Assembly (NCBI RefSeq): GCF_021341665.1
Contig: NZ_JAJTTH010000006.1
Span: forward strand, 1-64,000
Reading direction: 5' to 3'
DNA: 64,000 nucleotides
Origin: Pseudomonas sp. Au-Pse12
GTDB taxonomy: Bacteria > Pseudomonadota > Gammaproteobacteria > Pseudomonadales > Pseudomonadaceae
How positions within the stretch are numbered: position 1 is the stretch's first letter; the number at the start of each line of letters is the position of its first letter. The translations under genes were made by a program, and so were the position numbers. The notes below the pieces were generated by a model. The model did not search any database and was not told the DNA's origin. It saw nothing but the letters and a program-made list of their open reading frames with translations. Positions 53,023 through 61,678 of the stretch are shown in pieces.

Positions 53023-53919
53023 TTAACCTTCACCGTTCGCAGAGCCGTTATCAGCGTCTTTCGGCGCCAAACGACCGCGAAAATCAACCAGACTGTCGAC
53101 AGTGGCCATGACCACGAGCAACGGGACGAGCAGGTGCATCAAAGGCAATAGCGTGACGTAAACCCCGACCAGCCAGAAATTGGCCAGTCTTTTCTGTGCC
53201 ACCAGCCCGTGCATCAGGGCCAGCCCGGCAAGGACCAGAGGTACGCTGCAAAACGGCACCATAATCCACATTTGCGGGCTCAGAGCCGGCCCCACAAACA
53301 TCAATGCCAACAGCAACATCAAGGGTCCCTTGGGGATTCTGATCTGGCGAAATTCGCGACCAAAACCACCGGGGTTGTACAACGACGCTTGCCAGTAGCG
53401 CCCAAGAATCAGGCACAGCACGCTGAAGACCTGAAACATCATCGCAATCGAACCGATCACCAAAGGTGCAACGAGTGAAGCGAGGTTGGCTCGCTGGTCT
53501 ACCGAAAGCTGCTGGTAGGCCTCACCCAACATCAGTGGCAGGAGCTTTACAAGTTCCTGCGTCACCGCGTCGACAAAGGGACTGAACAACGCCCCCAATA
53601 TCGCTACACACAACAGCGCAATCGCCACGCTCGCCAACAGCACACGGTTCCAGGAGTGACCGGCGCGCAACACCAGCGCCAGACCGCAAGACCCAAGCAG
53701 CACCAGCAGTACGCTGGGGTCTTTCTGGAAGTGCCAGCAAATCAATGCTGAAAGCACCCCGACTCCAAGGACGCCAAGGGCGTCCGAACCGCGCCGAAGG
53801 AGCACGAGGCAACCCGCAGCGGCACTTAACCAGAACAACAGCGGCAATGCCGCAGATCCGGCCACGACTAACGTGGCCTGCACACGACCGCGCATGATGA
53901 ACTCAGCTAAGGCGCGCAT
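53023..53919 (-). CDS. DUF2232-like membrane protein in the S6-S18-L9 operon
   Basis: The 298-residue protein has about eight helices, with a polar segment (VDAVTQELVKLLPLMLGEAY) and a FGREFRQIRIPKG loop between helices, followed by a hydrophilic C-terminus. This pattern fits the YybS/DUF2232 family. Its place between rpsR and rplI is shared by other pseudomonads. In many other bacteria, rpsR and rplI are adjacent or separated by a different gene. The function is unknown; co-transcription suggests a link to growth rate. Confidence 0.75.
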   Translation of the reverse strand: MRALAEFIMRGRVQATLVVAGSAALPLLFWLSAAAGCLVLLRRGSDALGVLGVGVLSALICWHFQKDPSVLLVLLGSCGLALVLRAGHSWNRVLLASVAIALLCVAILGALFSPFVDAVTQELVKLLPLMLGEAYQQLSVDQRANLASLVAPLVIGSIAMMFQVFSVLCLILGRYWQASLYNPGGFGREFRQIRIPKGPLMLLLALMFVGPALSPQMWIMVPFCSVPLVLAGLALMHGLVAQKRLANFWLVGVYVTLLPLMHLLVPLLVVMATVDSLVDFRGRLAPKDADNGSANGEG

Positions 53920-53955
53920 GCATTCAATCCCTTACTACTTGTCGACTGCCCGATC

Positions 53956-54186
53956 TCAGCGGCCGTGGCTGTCGGTGTAGGCCAGCAGGGCCAGGAAGCG
54001 GGCGCGCTTGATAGCGGTGGCCAGCTGACGCTGATAACGAGCTTTGGTACCGGTGATGCGGCTTGGAACGATTTTGCCGGTCTCGGATACGTAGGCTTTC
54101 AGAGTGTTGAGATCTTTGTAATCGATCTCTTTCACGTCTTCAGCGGTGAAGCGGCAGAATTTACGACGACGGAAGAAACGTGCCAT
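53956..54186 (-). CDS. rpsR: Ribosomal protein S18
   Basis: The 76-residue protein starts [20 protein letters not shown] and contains [20 protein letters not shown], diagnostic for S18. It forms a heterodimer with S6 on the 30S platform. It has one cysteine, as in the C-plus type that does not depend on zinc in full. GGAGCC precedes the start; rpsF is 28 bases upstream. Confidence 0.97.
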
Positions 54187-54214
54187 GTAATTGGCTCCTC
54201 AAAAGGTCCGTGGA

Positions 54215-54640
54215 TTACTCGTCAGCGTTATCGCTGGCGTCGCTGTTGTCGCTGTCATCGCCATCGGCGCTGTCAGCATGCTCAGGACGGTCACGACGCT
54301 CACGGCGCTCACTGCGGTTCTCTTCAGCCTTGAGCATCTCGGATTGGCCAGTGATGGCTTCTTCGCGACGGATGACCAGGTTACGGATCACAGCATCGTT
54401 GTAACGGAAGTTGTCTTCCAGCTCAGCCAGGGCTTTACCGGTGCACTCAACGTTCAGCATCACGTAGTGAGCCTTGTGAACATTGTTGATTGCGTAGGCC
54501 AGTTGACGACGGCCCCAGTCTTCCAGACGGTGGATTTTGCCGCCGTCTTCTTCGATCAGCTTGGTGTAACGCTCAACCATGCCGCCGACTTGCTCGCTTT
54601 GATCCGGGTGGACCAAAAAGATGATTTCGTAATGACGCAT
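54215..54640 (-). CDS. rpsF: Ribosomal protein S6
   Basis: The 141-residue protein begins MRHYEIIFLVHPDQSEQVGG and shows IHRLEDWGRRQLAYAINNVH, typical of S6. The tail after residue 105 is charged and low in complexity (ERRERRDRPEHADSADGDDS), as in bacteria where RimK adds glutamates to S6. It is the first gene of the operon; AAGGAGC lies seven bases before the start. Confidence 0.97.
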   Translation of the reverse strand: MRHYEIIFLVHPDQSEQVGGMVERYTKLIEEDGGKIHRLEDWGRRQLAYAINNVHKAHYVMLNVECTGKALAELEDNFRYNDAVIRNLVIRREEAITGQSEMLKAEENRSERRERRDRPEHADSADGDDSDNSDASDNADE

Positions 54641-54656
54641 GAATGCTCCTTACGGG

Positions 54657-54690
54657 TTGTAGCCTGCCGCCTATAAGCGGTCAGACAAGG
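54657..54690 (-). promoter_or_regulatory. Possible S6:S18-binding leader hairpin
   Basis: In the rpsF leader, about 17-40 bases before the start, the minus strand reads CCGCTTATAGGCGG, which can fold into a short stem near the ribosome site. S6:S18 autoregulatory leaders in other bacteria use a small hairpin with a CCG bulge at this position. The match is by eye only. Confidence 0.35.
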
Positions 54691-54811
54691 AGTGAATGAC
54701 ACTTGTGTGTCTTGCCATAGATAGGCACATATGCGCCTGCCGTCACGGCAAGGGGCGCAATTGTAGAGAAGGGGGAACAGCGGCGCAAGGAAATTGGTGA
54801 TTATTTGAACA

Positions 54812-54884
54812 GCAGCTGCAAGCCACGAGCTTCAAGCGACAAGTCAAAAGCGCTTGTCGCTGGTAACTTGCCGCTTGCAGCTTA
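54812..54884. repeat. Inverted repeat, family C
   Basis: GCAAGCCACGAGCTTCAAGC and GCTTGTCGCTGG...GCTTGCAGC arms are inverted, like those at 2964 and 33447. It lies just after the rlmB stop. Confidence 0.55.
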
Positions 54885-54888
54885 TTTG

Positions 54889-55650
54889 CTACTTGCGCGA
54901 AGTCGAAGCCTTGACGCTACGTTGACGCATGGCTTCGAACAGGCAGACGCCCGTGGCCACGGAGACGTTGAGGCTGCTGACGCTGCCAGCCATTGGCAGG
55001 CGCACCAGGTAGTCACAGTGTTCGCGGGTCAGGCGCCGCATGCCTTTGCCTTCGGCGCCCATGATGATGATGGTCGGGCCGGTCAGGTCCTGATCGTACA
55101 GTTCCTGTTCGGCCTCGCCGGCGGTGCCGACGATCCACAGGCCACGCTGCTGGAGTTTCTCCAGGGTACGGGCCAGGTTGGTCACCGCCACCAGCGGTAT
55201 CACTTCCGCAGCGCCGCAAGCCACTTTGCGCACGGTCGGCGTCAGGGTCGCCGACTTGTCCTTGGGCACCAGCACCGCCAAAGCACCGGCCGCATCGGCG
55301 GTGCGCAGGCAGGCGCCAAGGTTATGCGGGTCGGTCACGCCGTCCAGCACGAGCAACAGCGGCGCGCCTTCGGTACGGTCCAGCAGCTCATCGAGCATGG
55401 CCTCGCCCCACACCTGGCTCGGGCTGACTTCCGCCACCACGCCCTGATGCACACCTTCTACCCAGGCATCCATTTCGCGCCGCTCGGCCTGGCCGACCGA
55501 CACACGGTTCTGCGCCGCCAGATCCACCAGCACTTGAACCCGTGGATCACTGCGCCCTTCAGCCAACCAGATCTGCTTGACCCGCTTGGGATGGTGACGC
55601 AGCAACGCTTCTACAGCGTGTACGCCGTAGATCTTTTCCAACTGACTCAT
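54889..55650 (-). CDS. rlmB: 23S rRNA Gm2251 2'-O-methyltransferase
   Basis: The 253-residue SPOUT methyltransferase has an N-terminal rRNA-recognition domain (EKIYGVHAVEALLRHHPKRV) and the trefoil-knot catalytic part with LDGVTDPHNLGACLRTADAAG, IIMGAEGKGMRRL and VRLPMAGSVSSLNVSVATGV, the TrmH/RlmB motifs 1-3. It methylates the ribose of G2251 in the peptidyl-transferase P loop. Its start overlaps the rnr stop by four bases. Confidence 0.96.
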   Translation of the reverse strand: MSQLEKIYGVHAVEALLRHHPKRVKQIWLAEGRSDPRVQVLVDLAAQNRVSVGQAERREMDAWVEGVHQGVVAEVSPSQVWGEAMLDELLDRTEGAPLLLVLDGVTDPHNLGACLRTADAAGALAVLVPKDKSATLTPTVRKVACGAAEVIPLVAVTNLARTLEKLQQRGLWIVGTAGEAEQELYDQDLTGPTIIIMGAEGKGMRRLTREHCDYLVRLPMAGSVSSLNVSVATGVCLFEAMRQRSVKASTSRK

Positions 55651-58274
55651 GACTTGGCCTTAGGTTTGCGCGCCCCGCCGCTTTTCGCGCCGGAAGCAGG
55701 GCCCGCCTTGGGCGGCCCCTTACGATGTTTGCTCGGTTTGGCAGGTCGGTCGCTGTCTCTGGCGGGAGCCGATTTGCCGGACTTTCCCCCAGGCGCCGCT
55801 TTACCGCCGCTTTTGGCTTCAGCCAGCAGTGCCCGTTTCATTTCACGACTCTTGCGCACTTCGGCGTTTTTCGCCGCAGCGTCGCTTGGACGATAAGCCT
55901 CGACAGCCTTCTCCTTGGCGGCGCCGCGACGCCCCGCCTTGGCTGGAGCCGGCTCTTCCACCACCTTGCTTGCAGGGACGTCCGCGGCACCGCGCTTCTT
56001 GCGGCCGATCGGCGCATTGATGGTTTTTTCGGCCATCTCGAAGTCGATCTTGCGCTCGTCCAGATCAACGCGCATGACGCGCACTTCAACGGTGTCGCCC
56101 AGGCGGAAACTGCGACCGGTGCGCTCGCCCGCCAGGCGGTGATGCACAGGGTCGAAGTGGTAGTAGTCACCCGGCAGAGCCGTGACGTGTACCAGGCCTT
56201 CGACGTAGATATCGGTCAACTCGACGAACAGGCCGAACCCGGTCACCGCCGTGATCACCCCGGGGAACGACTCGCCGACACGATCCTTCATGAACTCGCA
56301 CTTGAGCCAGTTCACTACGTCACGAGTGGCCTCGTCGGCACGGCGCTCGCTCATCGAGCACTGCTCGCCGAGTTGCTCCAGAGTGGCCTCGTCGTACGGA
56401 TAGATACGTGCTTTCGGAATAGTCATTGCTCCAGCGCGACGCACGTGCGGCGTGTCCTGCTTGGAGTGGATGACACTGCGAATGGCCCGATGGGTCAGCA
56501 GGTCCGGGTAGCGACGGATCGGCGAGGTGAAGTGGGTGTAGGCCTCGTAATTCAGACCGAAGTGGCCCTGGTTATCGGCGCTGTACACTGCCTGGCTCAG
56601 GGAACGCAGCATCACGGTCTGGATCAGGTGGTAATCCGGACGATCCTTGATGGTTTCCAGCAGCGCCTGGTAGTCCTTCGGCGTCGGACCGTCCTTGCCT
56701 TTATGCAGGGACAGACCCAGTTCGCCGAGGAAGGCGCGGAGTTTTTCCAGGCGCTCCGGCGGCGGGCCGTCGTGCACCCGGTAAAGGGCTGGAATCTCGT
56801 GCTTCTTGAGGAACTCGGCGGTGGCCACGTTGGCCGCCAGCATGCATTCCTCGATCAGCTTGTGCGCATCGTTGCGGGTGGTCGGGCGAATTTCCGCGAT
56901 TTTGCGCTCGGAACCGAAGATGATCCGGGTTTCCTGGGTTTCGAAGTCGATGGCGCCACGGGTATGTCGAGCCCCCAGCAGAACCTTGTACAGCGCATAC
57001 AGCTGCTTCAGGTGTGGCAATACATCGCCATATTCACCGCGCAGTTGCTTGGCTTCGCTGGTCTTCGGCTGTTCGAGCATGGTGCTGACCTTGTTGTAGG
57101 TCAGTCGCGCCTTGGAGTGGATCACCGCTTCGTAGAACTGGTAGTCGGTCATCTCGCCAGACTTGGAGATGGTCATCTCGCACACCATGGCCAGGCGATC
57201 GACTTTCGGGTTCAGCGAGCACAGGCCATTGGACAGCTGCTCGGGCAGCATCGGAATCACCCGCTCGGGGAAATACACCGAGTTGCCACGCACCTGGGCT
57301 TCGGCATCCAGGGCCGAACCGATCTTCACGTAGCTGGAGACGTCGGCAATCGCCACGTACAGTTTCCAGCCGCCACCGAACAGACGCAGCTTGCCGGGCT
57401 TGGCTTCGCAGAACACCGCGTCGTCGAAGTCGCGGGCATCTTCGCCGTCGATGGTGACGAAAGGCAGGTCACGCAGGTCGATGCGCTTCTCTTTGTCCTT
57501 TTCTTCCACTTCGGGCTTGAGCTTGCCGGCTTCCTTGAGCACAGCCTCTGGCCAGACATGCGGGATATCGTAGGTGCGCAAGGCCACATCGATTTCCATG
57601 CCTGGCGCCATGTAGTTGCCCACCACTTCCACCACGTCGCCTTGCGGCTGGAAGCGCGGCGTCGGCCAGTGAGTGATCTTCACTTCAACGAACTGGCCGA
57701 TCTTGGCATTGGCATTGCGCCCCGGCGTCACCAGCACTTCCTGCTGGATCTTCGGGTTGTCCGCCACGACGAAGCCGATACCACCTTCTTCGAAATAACG
57801 GCCAACGATGCTTTCGTGGGCACGAGAGACCACTTCGACGATCACGCCTTCACGGCGACCACGACGGTCCAGGCCGGAAACCCGGGCCAGGGCACGGTCA
57901 CCATCGAACACCAAGCGCATTTGCGCCGGGCTCATGAACAGGTCGTCGCTACCATCATCCGGCACCAGGAAGCCGAAGCCGTCGCGATGGCCGCTGATGC
58001 GTCCGAGAATCAGGTCAAGCTTGTCTACCGGTGCATAAGTGCCACGGCGGGTATAGATCAGTTGAGCGTCGCGCTCCATGGCGCGCAGGCGGCGGCGCAG
58101 GGCTTCGAGCTGGTCTTCTGTGGTCAGACCGAACTCTTCTACCAGCTGCTCGCGGCTAGCAGGCGAACCCCGGTCAGCAAGGTGCTGGAGGATAAGTTCG
58201 CGGCTAGGAATAGGGTTTTCGTATTTTTCCGCTTCACGAGCGGCCTCGGGATCGAGGGACTGCCAATCGGCCAT
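55647..58274 (-). CDS. rnr: Ribonuclease R
   Basis: The 875-residue exoribonuclease has an N-terminal helix-turn-helix, two cold-shock domains, the RNB catalytic domain (VTIDGEDARDFDDAVFCEAK holds the metal-binding aspartates; YEAYTHFTSPIRRYPDLLTH is the downstream signature), an S1 domain (ESFPGVITAVTGFGLFVELT) and a long basic tail rich in Lys, Ala and Gly. RNase R degrades structured RNA and acts in rRNA quality control and with tmRNA. The rnr-rlmB order is conserved in gammaproteobacteria. Confidence 0.96.
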   Translation of the reverse strand: MADWQSLDPEAAREAEKYENPIPSRELILQHLADRGSPASREQLVEEFGLTTEDQLEALRRRLRAMERDAQLIYTRRGTYAPVDKLDLILGRISGHRDGFGFLVPDDGSDDLFMSPAQMRLVFDGDRALARVSGLDRRGRREGVIVEVVSRAHESIVGRYFEEGGIGFVVADNPKIQQEVLVTPGRNANAKIGQFVEVKITHWPTPRFQPQGDVVEVVGNYMAPGMEIDVALRTYDIPHVWPEAVLKEAGKLKPEVEEKDKEKRIDLRDLPFVTIDGEDARDFDDAVFCEAKPGKLRLFGGGWKLYVAIADVSSYVKIGSALDAEAQVRGNSVYFPERVIPMLPEQLSNGLCSLNPKVDRLAMVCEMTISKSGEMTDYQFYEAVIHSKARLTYNKVSTMLEQPKTSEAKQLRGEYGDVLPHLKQLYALYKVLLGARHTRGAIDFETQETRIIFGSERKIAEIRPTTRNDAHKLIEECMLAANVATAEFLKKHEIPALYRVHDGPPPERLEKLRAFLGELGLSLHKGKDGPTPKDYQALLETIKDRPDYHLIQTVMLRSLSQAVYSADNQGHFGLNYEAYTHFTSPIRRYPDLLTHRAIRSVIHSKQDTPHVRRAGAMTIPKARIYPYDEATLEQLGEQCSMSERRADEATRDVVNWLKCEFMKDRVGESFPGVITAVTGFGLFVELTDIYVEGLVHVTALPGDYYHFDPVHHRLAGERTGRSFRLGDTVEVRVMRVDLDERKIDFEMAEKTINAPIGRKKRGAADVPASKVVEEPAPAKAGRRGAAKEKAVEAYRPSDAAAKNAEVRKSREMKRALLAEAKSGGKAAPGGKSGKSAPARDSDRPAKPSKHRKGPPKAGPASGAKSGGARKPKAKS

Positions 58275-58437
58275 TAGATAAATTTCACCTTGTCTATATG
58301 CGGGTTAGTTTGGCATACGCGTATTGAAACGGGAAATTTCAGGCTCAGACAACACGGGAATAATCCTCGCCATTGCCTCAGAAACATCGTCACGCATACC
58401 GCTGCAGACTTTTTTCAAACTTTTTTGAAATCGGGGG

Positions 58438-58466
58438 TTTACAGCTTAAGGGAGCCTCCGTATAGT
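58438..58466 (+). promoter_or_regulatory. Promoter of first tRNA-Leu
   Basis: TTTACA (58438-58443) and TATAGT (58461-58466) are exactly 17 bases apart, a near-consensus sigma-70 promoter. A GC-rich stretch GCGCGCC follows the -10, the kind of discriminator found at stringently controlled stable RNA genes. Confidence 0.8.
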
Positions 58467-58500
58467 GCGCGCCATCGACGACGGAGACGTCAGCGATACT

Positions 58501-58587
58501 GCCCAGATGGTGAAATTGGTAGACACGCCAGCTTCAGGTGCTGGTGGCCGCAAGGCCGTGGAAGTTCGAGTCTTCTTCTGGGCACCA
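58501..58587 (+). tRNA. tRNA-Leu (CAG), copy 1
   Basis: The 87-base gene folds as a class II tRNA: acceptor GCCCAGA with TCTGGGC, anticodon stem CCAGC/GCTGG around the loop TTCAGGT (anticodon CAG), a long variable arm with GGCCGCAAGGCC, a T loop GTTCGAGTC and an encoded ACCA end. CAG reads CTG, the main leucine codon in this GC-rich genome. Confidence 0.97.
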
Positions 58588-58626
58588 ATTCAAGAGCTTG
58601 AGATTAGATCAGTTTCAAGGCTCAAA

Positions 58627-58651
58627 CAAAAACCCGCGAAAGCGGGTTTTT
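58627..58651 (+). terminator. Terminator of first tRNA-Leu
   Basis: AACCCGC-GAAA-GCGGGTT with a T run (58631-58651): a seven-pair stem capped by a GNRA-type tetraloop. Confidence 0.9.
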
Positions 58652-58690
58652 GCATTCTAAGTGTTTGATTTAATAAAACCAAAACAGGGG

Positions 58691-58719
58691 TTTACAGATC
58701 AAAACACGATCCGTATAGT
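58691..58719 (+). promoter_or_regulatory. Promoter of second tRNA-Leu
   Basis: TTTACA (58691-58696) and TATAGT (58714-58719) are again 17 bases apart. The block GGGGTTTACAG and GTATAGTGCGC repeats the first promoter, but the spacer differs. Confidence 0.8.
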
Positions 58720-58752
58720 GCGCTCCATCGACACGGCGACGATGTCGATACT

Positions 58753-58839
58753 GCCCAGATGGTGAAATTGGTAGACACGCCAGCTTCAGGTGCTGGTGAC
58801 CGCAAGGTCGTGGAAGTTCGAGTCTTCTTCTGGGCACCA
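58753..58839 (+). tRNA. tRNA-Leu (CAG), copy 2
   Basis: It is identical to copy 1 except in the variable arm, which reads GACCGCAAGGTC. The two changed bases (G to A and C to T) lie opposite each other in the stem, so base pairing is kept. The anticodon is CAG. Confidence 0.97.
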
Positions 58840-58874
58840 ATTCAAAACTTGAGAGCATCGCTTTCAAGTCTCAC

Positions 58875-58898
58875 AAAAACCCGCGAAAGCGGGTTTTT
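58875..58898 (+). terminator. Terminator of second tRNA-Leu
   Basis: The same AACCCGC-GAAA-GCGGGTT stem and T run as after the first copy (58878-58898). Confidence 0.9.
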
Positions 58899-58963
58899 GC
58901 GTTTCTGCCCTCCGATATTTCCTGCACCACCCGCCGCCTCCATACCCGCAAAGCGCACATGAG

Positions 58964-58977
58964 AAACGATATCGTTT
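58964..58977 (+). promoter_or_regulatory. Palindrome upstream of the iron-binding protein gene (possible Fur site)
   Basis: AAACGATATCGTTT is a perfect 14-base palindrome inside an AT-rich stretch (ATGAGAAACGATATCGTTTA) 47 bases before the start codon. The place and ATGAGAA-like sequence suit a Fur operator, but agreement with the 19-base Fur consensus is only partial. Confidence 0.4.
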
Positions 58978-59023
58978 ATGATTGTTACAAGTTTTTGCGG
59001 CACTACAGTGAGGAAACCTGCGA

Positions 59024-60049
59024 ATGATGTTTAGAAACACCCTCCTTCCAACATCCCTTCTGCGCGGCCTGACCATCACTTTGCTGGGACTGACCCTGGC
59101 ATCCCCACTCACCCAGGCAGCCGATCCGGTTTCGCTGACCCTGTACAACGGCCAGCACAAGGAAGTCGGCGACGCGGTGGCCAAGGCCTTCGAAGCCAAG
59201 ACCGGCATCCACGTCAATGTACGCAAGGGCAGTAGCAATCAACTGGCCAGCCAGGTCGTGGAAGAAGGGGACCGCTCCCCCGCCGATGTGATCTACACCG
59301 AAGAGTCTCCGCCCCTCAACAAGCTTGGCGAACAAGGCCTGCTGGCCCAGACCGACGCTGCAACCCTGGCCGTGCTGCCCAAGGAATATGTCGCAGGCAA
59401 CGGCACCTGGATCGGCGTCACCGCTCGCGTGCGAGTCGTGGCCTTCAACCCGAAACTGATCGACGAAAAAGATCTGCCCAAGTCGGTGATGGAGTTTTCC
59501 CAACCGCAATGGCAAGGCAAGGTCGGCTTCGTGCCTACCAGCGGCGCCTTCCAGGAACAGGCCGTGGCCATCATCAAGCTGCACGGCACGGACGCTGCCG
59601 AAGAGTGGCTGACCGGCCTGCGGGCGTTCGGCAAGGTCTACAGCAATAACATGGTGGCCCTCAAAGCCGTGGAAAACGGCGAAGTAGCCACGGTCCTGGT
59701 GAACAATTACTACTGGTTCGCCCTGCAACGGGAAAAAGGCCGACTGGACTCGAAACTGCACTACTTCACCGGCGGTGACGTCGGCGGCCTGATCACTGTA
59801 TCCAGCGCAGCAGTGCTCAAGTCCAGCAAACATCCGAAAGAGGCCCAGCAACTCCTCGCCTATATGGCCAGCGAAGAAGGCCAACGGGTCATCACCCAGA
59901 CCACCGCCGAGTATCCACTGCATAAAGGCATGCAGTCGGATCGCGGGCTCAAGCCTTTCAGCGAGCTGGAGGCGCCGAAGGTCACCCCTGCCGACCTCGG
60001 CAATGCCGAAGAAGCCCTGGACCTGGAACGCGACGTCGGCCTGAACTGA
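59024..60049 (+). CDS. Ferric-iron-binding periplasmic protein (FbpA/HitA type)
   Basis: The 341-residue protein has a signal peptide (about residues 1-33, ending TQAADP) and the type-II binding fold of extracellular ferric-iron binders. The iron-ligand tyrosine pair is present in VNNYYWFALQRE; other landmarks are LTLYNGQHKEVGDAVAKAFE and VGFVPTSGAFQEQAVAI. It should pick up Fe3+ in the periplasm and hand it to the permease encoded next. The start has GAGG nine bases upstream, and the permease ATG overlaps its stop by one base. Confidence 0.88.
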   Translation: MMFRNTLLPTSLLRGLTITLLGLTLASPLTQAADPVSLTLYNGQHKEVGDAVAKAFEAKTGIHVNVRKGSSNQLASQVVEEGDRSPADVIYTEESPPLNKLGEQGLLAQTDAATLAVLPKEYVAGNGTWIGVTARVRVVAFNPKLIDEKDLPKSVMEFSQPQWQGKVGFVPTSGAFQEQAVAIIKLHGTDAAEEWLTGLRAFGKVYSNNMVALKAVENGEVATVLVNNYYWFALQREKGRLDSKLHYFTGGDVGGLITVSSAAVLKSSKHPKEAQQLLAYMASEEGQRVITQTTAEYPLHKGMQSDRGLKPFSELEAPKVTPADLGNAEEALDLERDVGLN

Positions 60050-61614
60050 TGAATCCATCGCCCTCCGCTCCCGCCTTGCGCGCCACCTATGTGCCAAGGC
60101 GCAAGCGGCCTTCGATCTGGCTACTGCTGCCAGTCCTGCTGCTGGTTGGCCTGAGCCTGCTGCCACTGCTGTATGTCGGGCTCAAGGCCTGGCAGGCCGG
60201 CTGGGCAGAAGCCCTGCACCTGCTGTGGCGCCCCTACGTATTGCGCCTGCTGAGCAACACCTTGCTGCTGATGCTCGGGGTGACTGCTGCCTGCGCCGCG
60301 ATCGGCCTATCCCTGGCCTGGCTGCTGGAACGCAGCGACCTGCCAGGGCGACGGATCTGGGGCGTGGTGCTGTGCCTGCCCTTCGCCGTGCCGGCCTTTG
60401 TCAGCAGCTTCACCTGGGTCTCCCTGAGTGCCGGATTCGAAGGCCTGGGCGGCGCCATCCTGGTGATGACCCTGTCCAAATACCCGCTGGTGTTCCTGCC
60501 AGTGGCGGCGACCCTGCGCAATCTCGACCCCTCCCTCGAAGAGTCGGCACGAACCCTGGGACAAAATCGCTGGGGCGTGTTCTTCAAGGTCACCCTCCCC
60601 CTGCTCTGGCCCTCGTTGCTGGCCGGATCGCTGCTGATTGCCCTGCATATGCTGGTGGAGTTCGGCGCGCTGTCGATCATCGGCCTGCAAACCTTCACCA
60701 CGGCCATCTACCAGCAATTCGAACTGGAGTTCAGCAACGCCAACGCCGCCATGCTTTCGGCAGTGCTGCTGGCCCTGTGCCTGGCCCTGCTGGGGCTGGA
60801 GCTGCGGGTACGCGGCAAGGGCCGGCACGTGCGCACCGGCCAGGGCGCTGCACGACACGCCGAACAAGTGCGACTGGGGCGCTGGTCCGCAGGCGGCCAA
60901 ATCTACTGCCTGCTGCTGACCCTGATCGGTAGCGGCATACCTCTGGGAATGCTCGCCTACTGGCTGGCAGTAGGCTCATCGGCCGCCTTCCCGGTCGCCG
61001 CCATCAGCGAGGCGCTGCTGTCCTCCCTGGCACTGTCCCTGGGCGGCGCCGGCCTGTGCCTGGTTCTGGCGGTGCCGGTGGGCCTGCTGGTGGTGCGCTA
61101 CAAGGGCCAACTGGCGATCTGGGCCGAGCGCCTGCCGTATCTGCTGCACGCCCTGCCGGGGCTGGTGATTGCCCTGACCCTGGTGTATTTCGCCCTGCAC
61201 TACGTGCCGGTGCTGTACCAGACCTCGACCCTGCTGCTGATTGCCTACGCCCTGCTGTTCCTGCCCCTGGCCCAGGCGCCAATCCGTACCGCGCTGAACA
61301 AGGCCGCACCGCAGCTGGAAGAAGCAGCACGAACCCTCGGCGCCTCGTCGTTCAGCGCCTTCTGCCGAGTGACCCTGCCGATCATCTTCCCCGCACTGGG
61401 TGCAGCGTTCGCCCTGGTGTTTCTGGATGCGATGAAGGAGCTGACCGCCACCCTCCTGCTCAGCCCGACAGGCTTGAACACGCTGGCCACGGAAGTCTGG
61501 GCGCATACGGCAAATGTGGAGTTTGCGGCGGCGGCACCTTATGCGGCACTGCTGATTCTGGTGTCGGGACTGCCGGTCTATCTATTGACGACGCGGATGT
61601 ATTTGAGTCGCTGA
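60049..61614 (+). CDS. Ferric-iron ABC permease (FbpB/HitB type)
   Basis: The 521-residue protein has twelve helices in two homologous halves, each with an EAA loop: EESARTLGQNRWGVFFKVTL (first) and EEAARTLGASSFSAFCRVTL (second). This fused-permease layout is typical of ferric-iron uptake systems such as FbpB/HitB/SfuB. The matching ATPase gene does not follow; a REP pair and an oppositely oriented chemotaxis gene come next. The system probably borrows an ATPase encoded elsewhere. Confidence 0.88.
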   Translation: MNPSPSAPALRATYVPRRKRPSIWLLLPVLLLVGLSLLPLLYVGLKAWQAGWAEALHLLWRPYVLRLLSNTLLLMLGVTAACAAIGLSLAWLLERSDLPGRRIWGVVLCLPFAVPAFVSSFTWVSLSAGFEGLGGAILVMTLSKYPLVFLPVAATLRNLDPSLEESARTLGQNRWGVFFKVTLPLLWPSLLAGSLLIALHMLVEFGALSIIGLQTFTTAIYQQFELEFSNANAAMLSAVLLALCLALLGLELRVRGKGRHVRTGQGAARHAEQVRLGRWSAGGQIYCLLLTLIGSGIPLGMLAYWLAVGSSAAFPVAAISEALLSSLALSLGGAGLCLVLAVPVGLLVVRYKGQLAIWAERLPYLLHALPGLVIALTLVYFALHYVPVLYQTSTLLLIAYALLFLPLAQAPIRTALNKAAPQLEEAARTLGASSFSAFCRVTLPIIFPALGAAFALVFLDAMKELTATLLLSPTGLNTLATEVWAHTANVEFAAAAPYAALLILVSGLPVYLLTTRMYLSR

Positions 61615-61620
61615 GAAGGG

Positions 61621-61676
61621 GTTCGCCGGCAAGCCGGCTCCTACGGACCACTGCAGGAGCCGGCTTATCAGCGAAG
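61621..61676. repeat. REP pair (BIME-like, family A)
   Basis: GTTCGCCGGCAAGCCGGCTC with CTAC, then GCAGGAGCCGGCTTATCAGC with GAAGC, in inverted orientation. It lies between the convergent permease and chemotaxis genes and probably serves as a terminator. Confidence 0.75.
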
Positions 61677-61678
61677 CA

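Noticed and set aside
55725..58277. An 850-codon open frame antisense to rnr
   Set aside because: High GC at third positions leaves long antisense frames open; the product is His/Ala/Gly-rich without motifs, while rnr on the other strand is unmistakable.
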